Shown here: positions 9,947-9,994 of the stretch, piece by piece
Position numbering within the stretch: position 1 is the first letter of the stretch
Layout of the letters: every line of letters begins with the position of its first letter
Source: Bacteroidales bacterium H10
Lineage (GTDB): Bacteria; Bacteroidota; Bacteroidia; Bacteroidales; Muribaculaceae
Reading direction: 5' to 3'
NCBI GenBank assembly: GCA_001701295.1
Contig: DAAV01000153.1
Location: 23,357 to 33,350 of the forward strand
DNA: 9,994 nt
Program-made: the position numbers and the translations under genes
The notes under the pieces: generated by a model
What the model saw: the letters and a program-made list of their open reading frames with translations, nothing else
The model's database searches: none
What the model was told of the DNA's origin: nothing

Positions 9947-9994
9947 ATGCGCCCGGTGTCGGTGCCGCTGCCGTCGGAGTCAGTCCGGTAAGCA
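9945..9994 (-). CDS. C-terminal end of a - strand phage gene (cut by window edge)
   Basis: The - strand frame entering from the right edge reads LTGLTPTAAAPTPGA and stops at TAA (9947-9945). The Ala/Pro/Thr-rich tail is common at the ends of phage capsid-associated proteins, but fifteen residues cannot identify it. The stop lies directly next to the hairpin at 9917-9939, as expected for a gene end. It continues the late - strand series to the right. Confidence 0.5.
   Translation of the reverse strand, partial: LTGLTPTAAAPTPGA

Noticed and set aside
8855..9991. 378-codon + strand frame
   Set aside because: It runs antisense to four well-supported - strand genes, is rich in His/Val/Ala as expected from the complement of the Arg/Asp-rich gene, and would cross a strong + strand hairpin terminator.

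Overview
The window looks like part of the genome of a tailed phage or prophage of a gut Bacteroidota host (Bacteroides, Parabacteroides, Muribaculaceae or a relative). Three things point there. The small-gene families include DUF4494, DUF4406, DUF551, an ASCH-like protein and a DUF6633-like protein. The two best promoters carry the Bacteroidota -7 box TAnnTTTG rather than sigma-70 boxes. The genes are short, tightly packed and often joined by ATGA overlaps. I see no integrase, attachment site, rRNA or clear tRNA, so I cannot say whether the element is integrated.

Layout. From 1 to 7853 nearly everything is on the + strand. It starts with the C-terminal end of a probable PD-(D/E)XK recombination nuclease and DUF4494. 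A 216-bp non-coding gap with GC-rich hairpins follows, then a run of small unknown genes. Next is a probable replication initiator (2147-2848), overlapped by a DUF6633-like partner (2736-3491). After that comes a long series of phage accessory proteins, several of them Cys-rich and only 53-60 residues long. From 7928 to 9994 all genes are on the - strand. They encode a small basic protein, an HExxH metallopeptidase, an unknown protein, an Arg/Gly/Asp-rich protein, a coiled-coil protein and the tail end of another gene. These resemble the module beside the virion genes of Bacteroides phages. The two arms converge at a strong + strand terminator (7893-7925).

An island interrupts the + arm at 6207-6644. 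It holds a 40-residue - strand gene (6262-6384) with its own promoter (6561-6594), a long structured leader, a strong Shine-Dalgarno sequence and its own terminator (6207-6240). The predicted 5' end of its transcript is complementary to its own start codon region (17/18 nt). A second intrinsic terminator sits inside the leader, and that hairpin contains a 9-nt perfect complement of the gene's Shine-Dalgarno region. This is either an attenuated leader or a separate short RNA that targets the gene.

The second notable structure is inside the initiator gene. Nine copies of a heptamer AACC[A/G]CT lie at exact 12-bp spacing in two blocks (4 + 5), separated by an AT-rich stretch, within the Thr/Ser-rich linker. 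This is the layout expected of an iteron origin embedded in its initiator gene, as in lambda O. All family names are from memory of sequence patterns; no searches were run.
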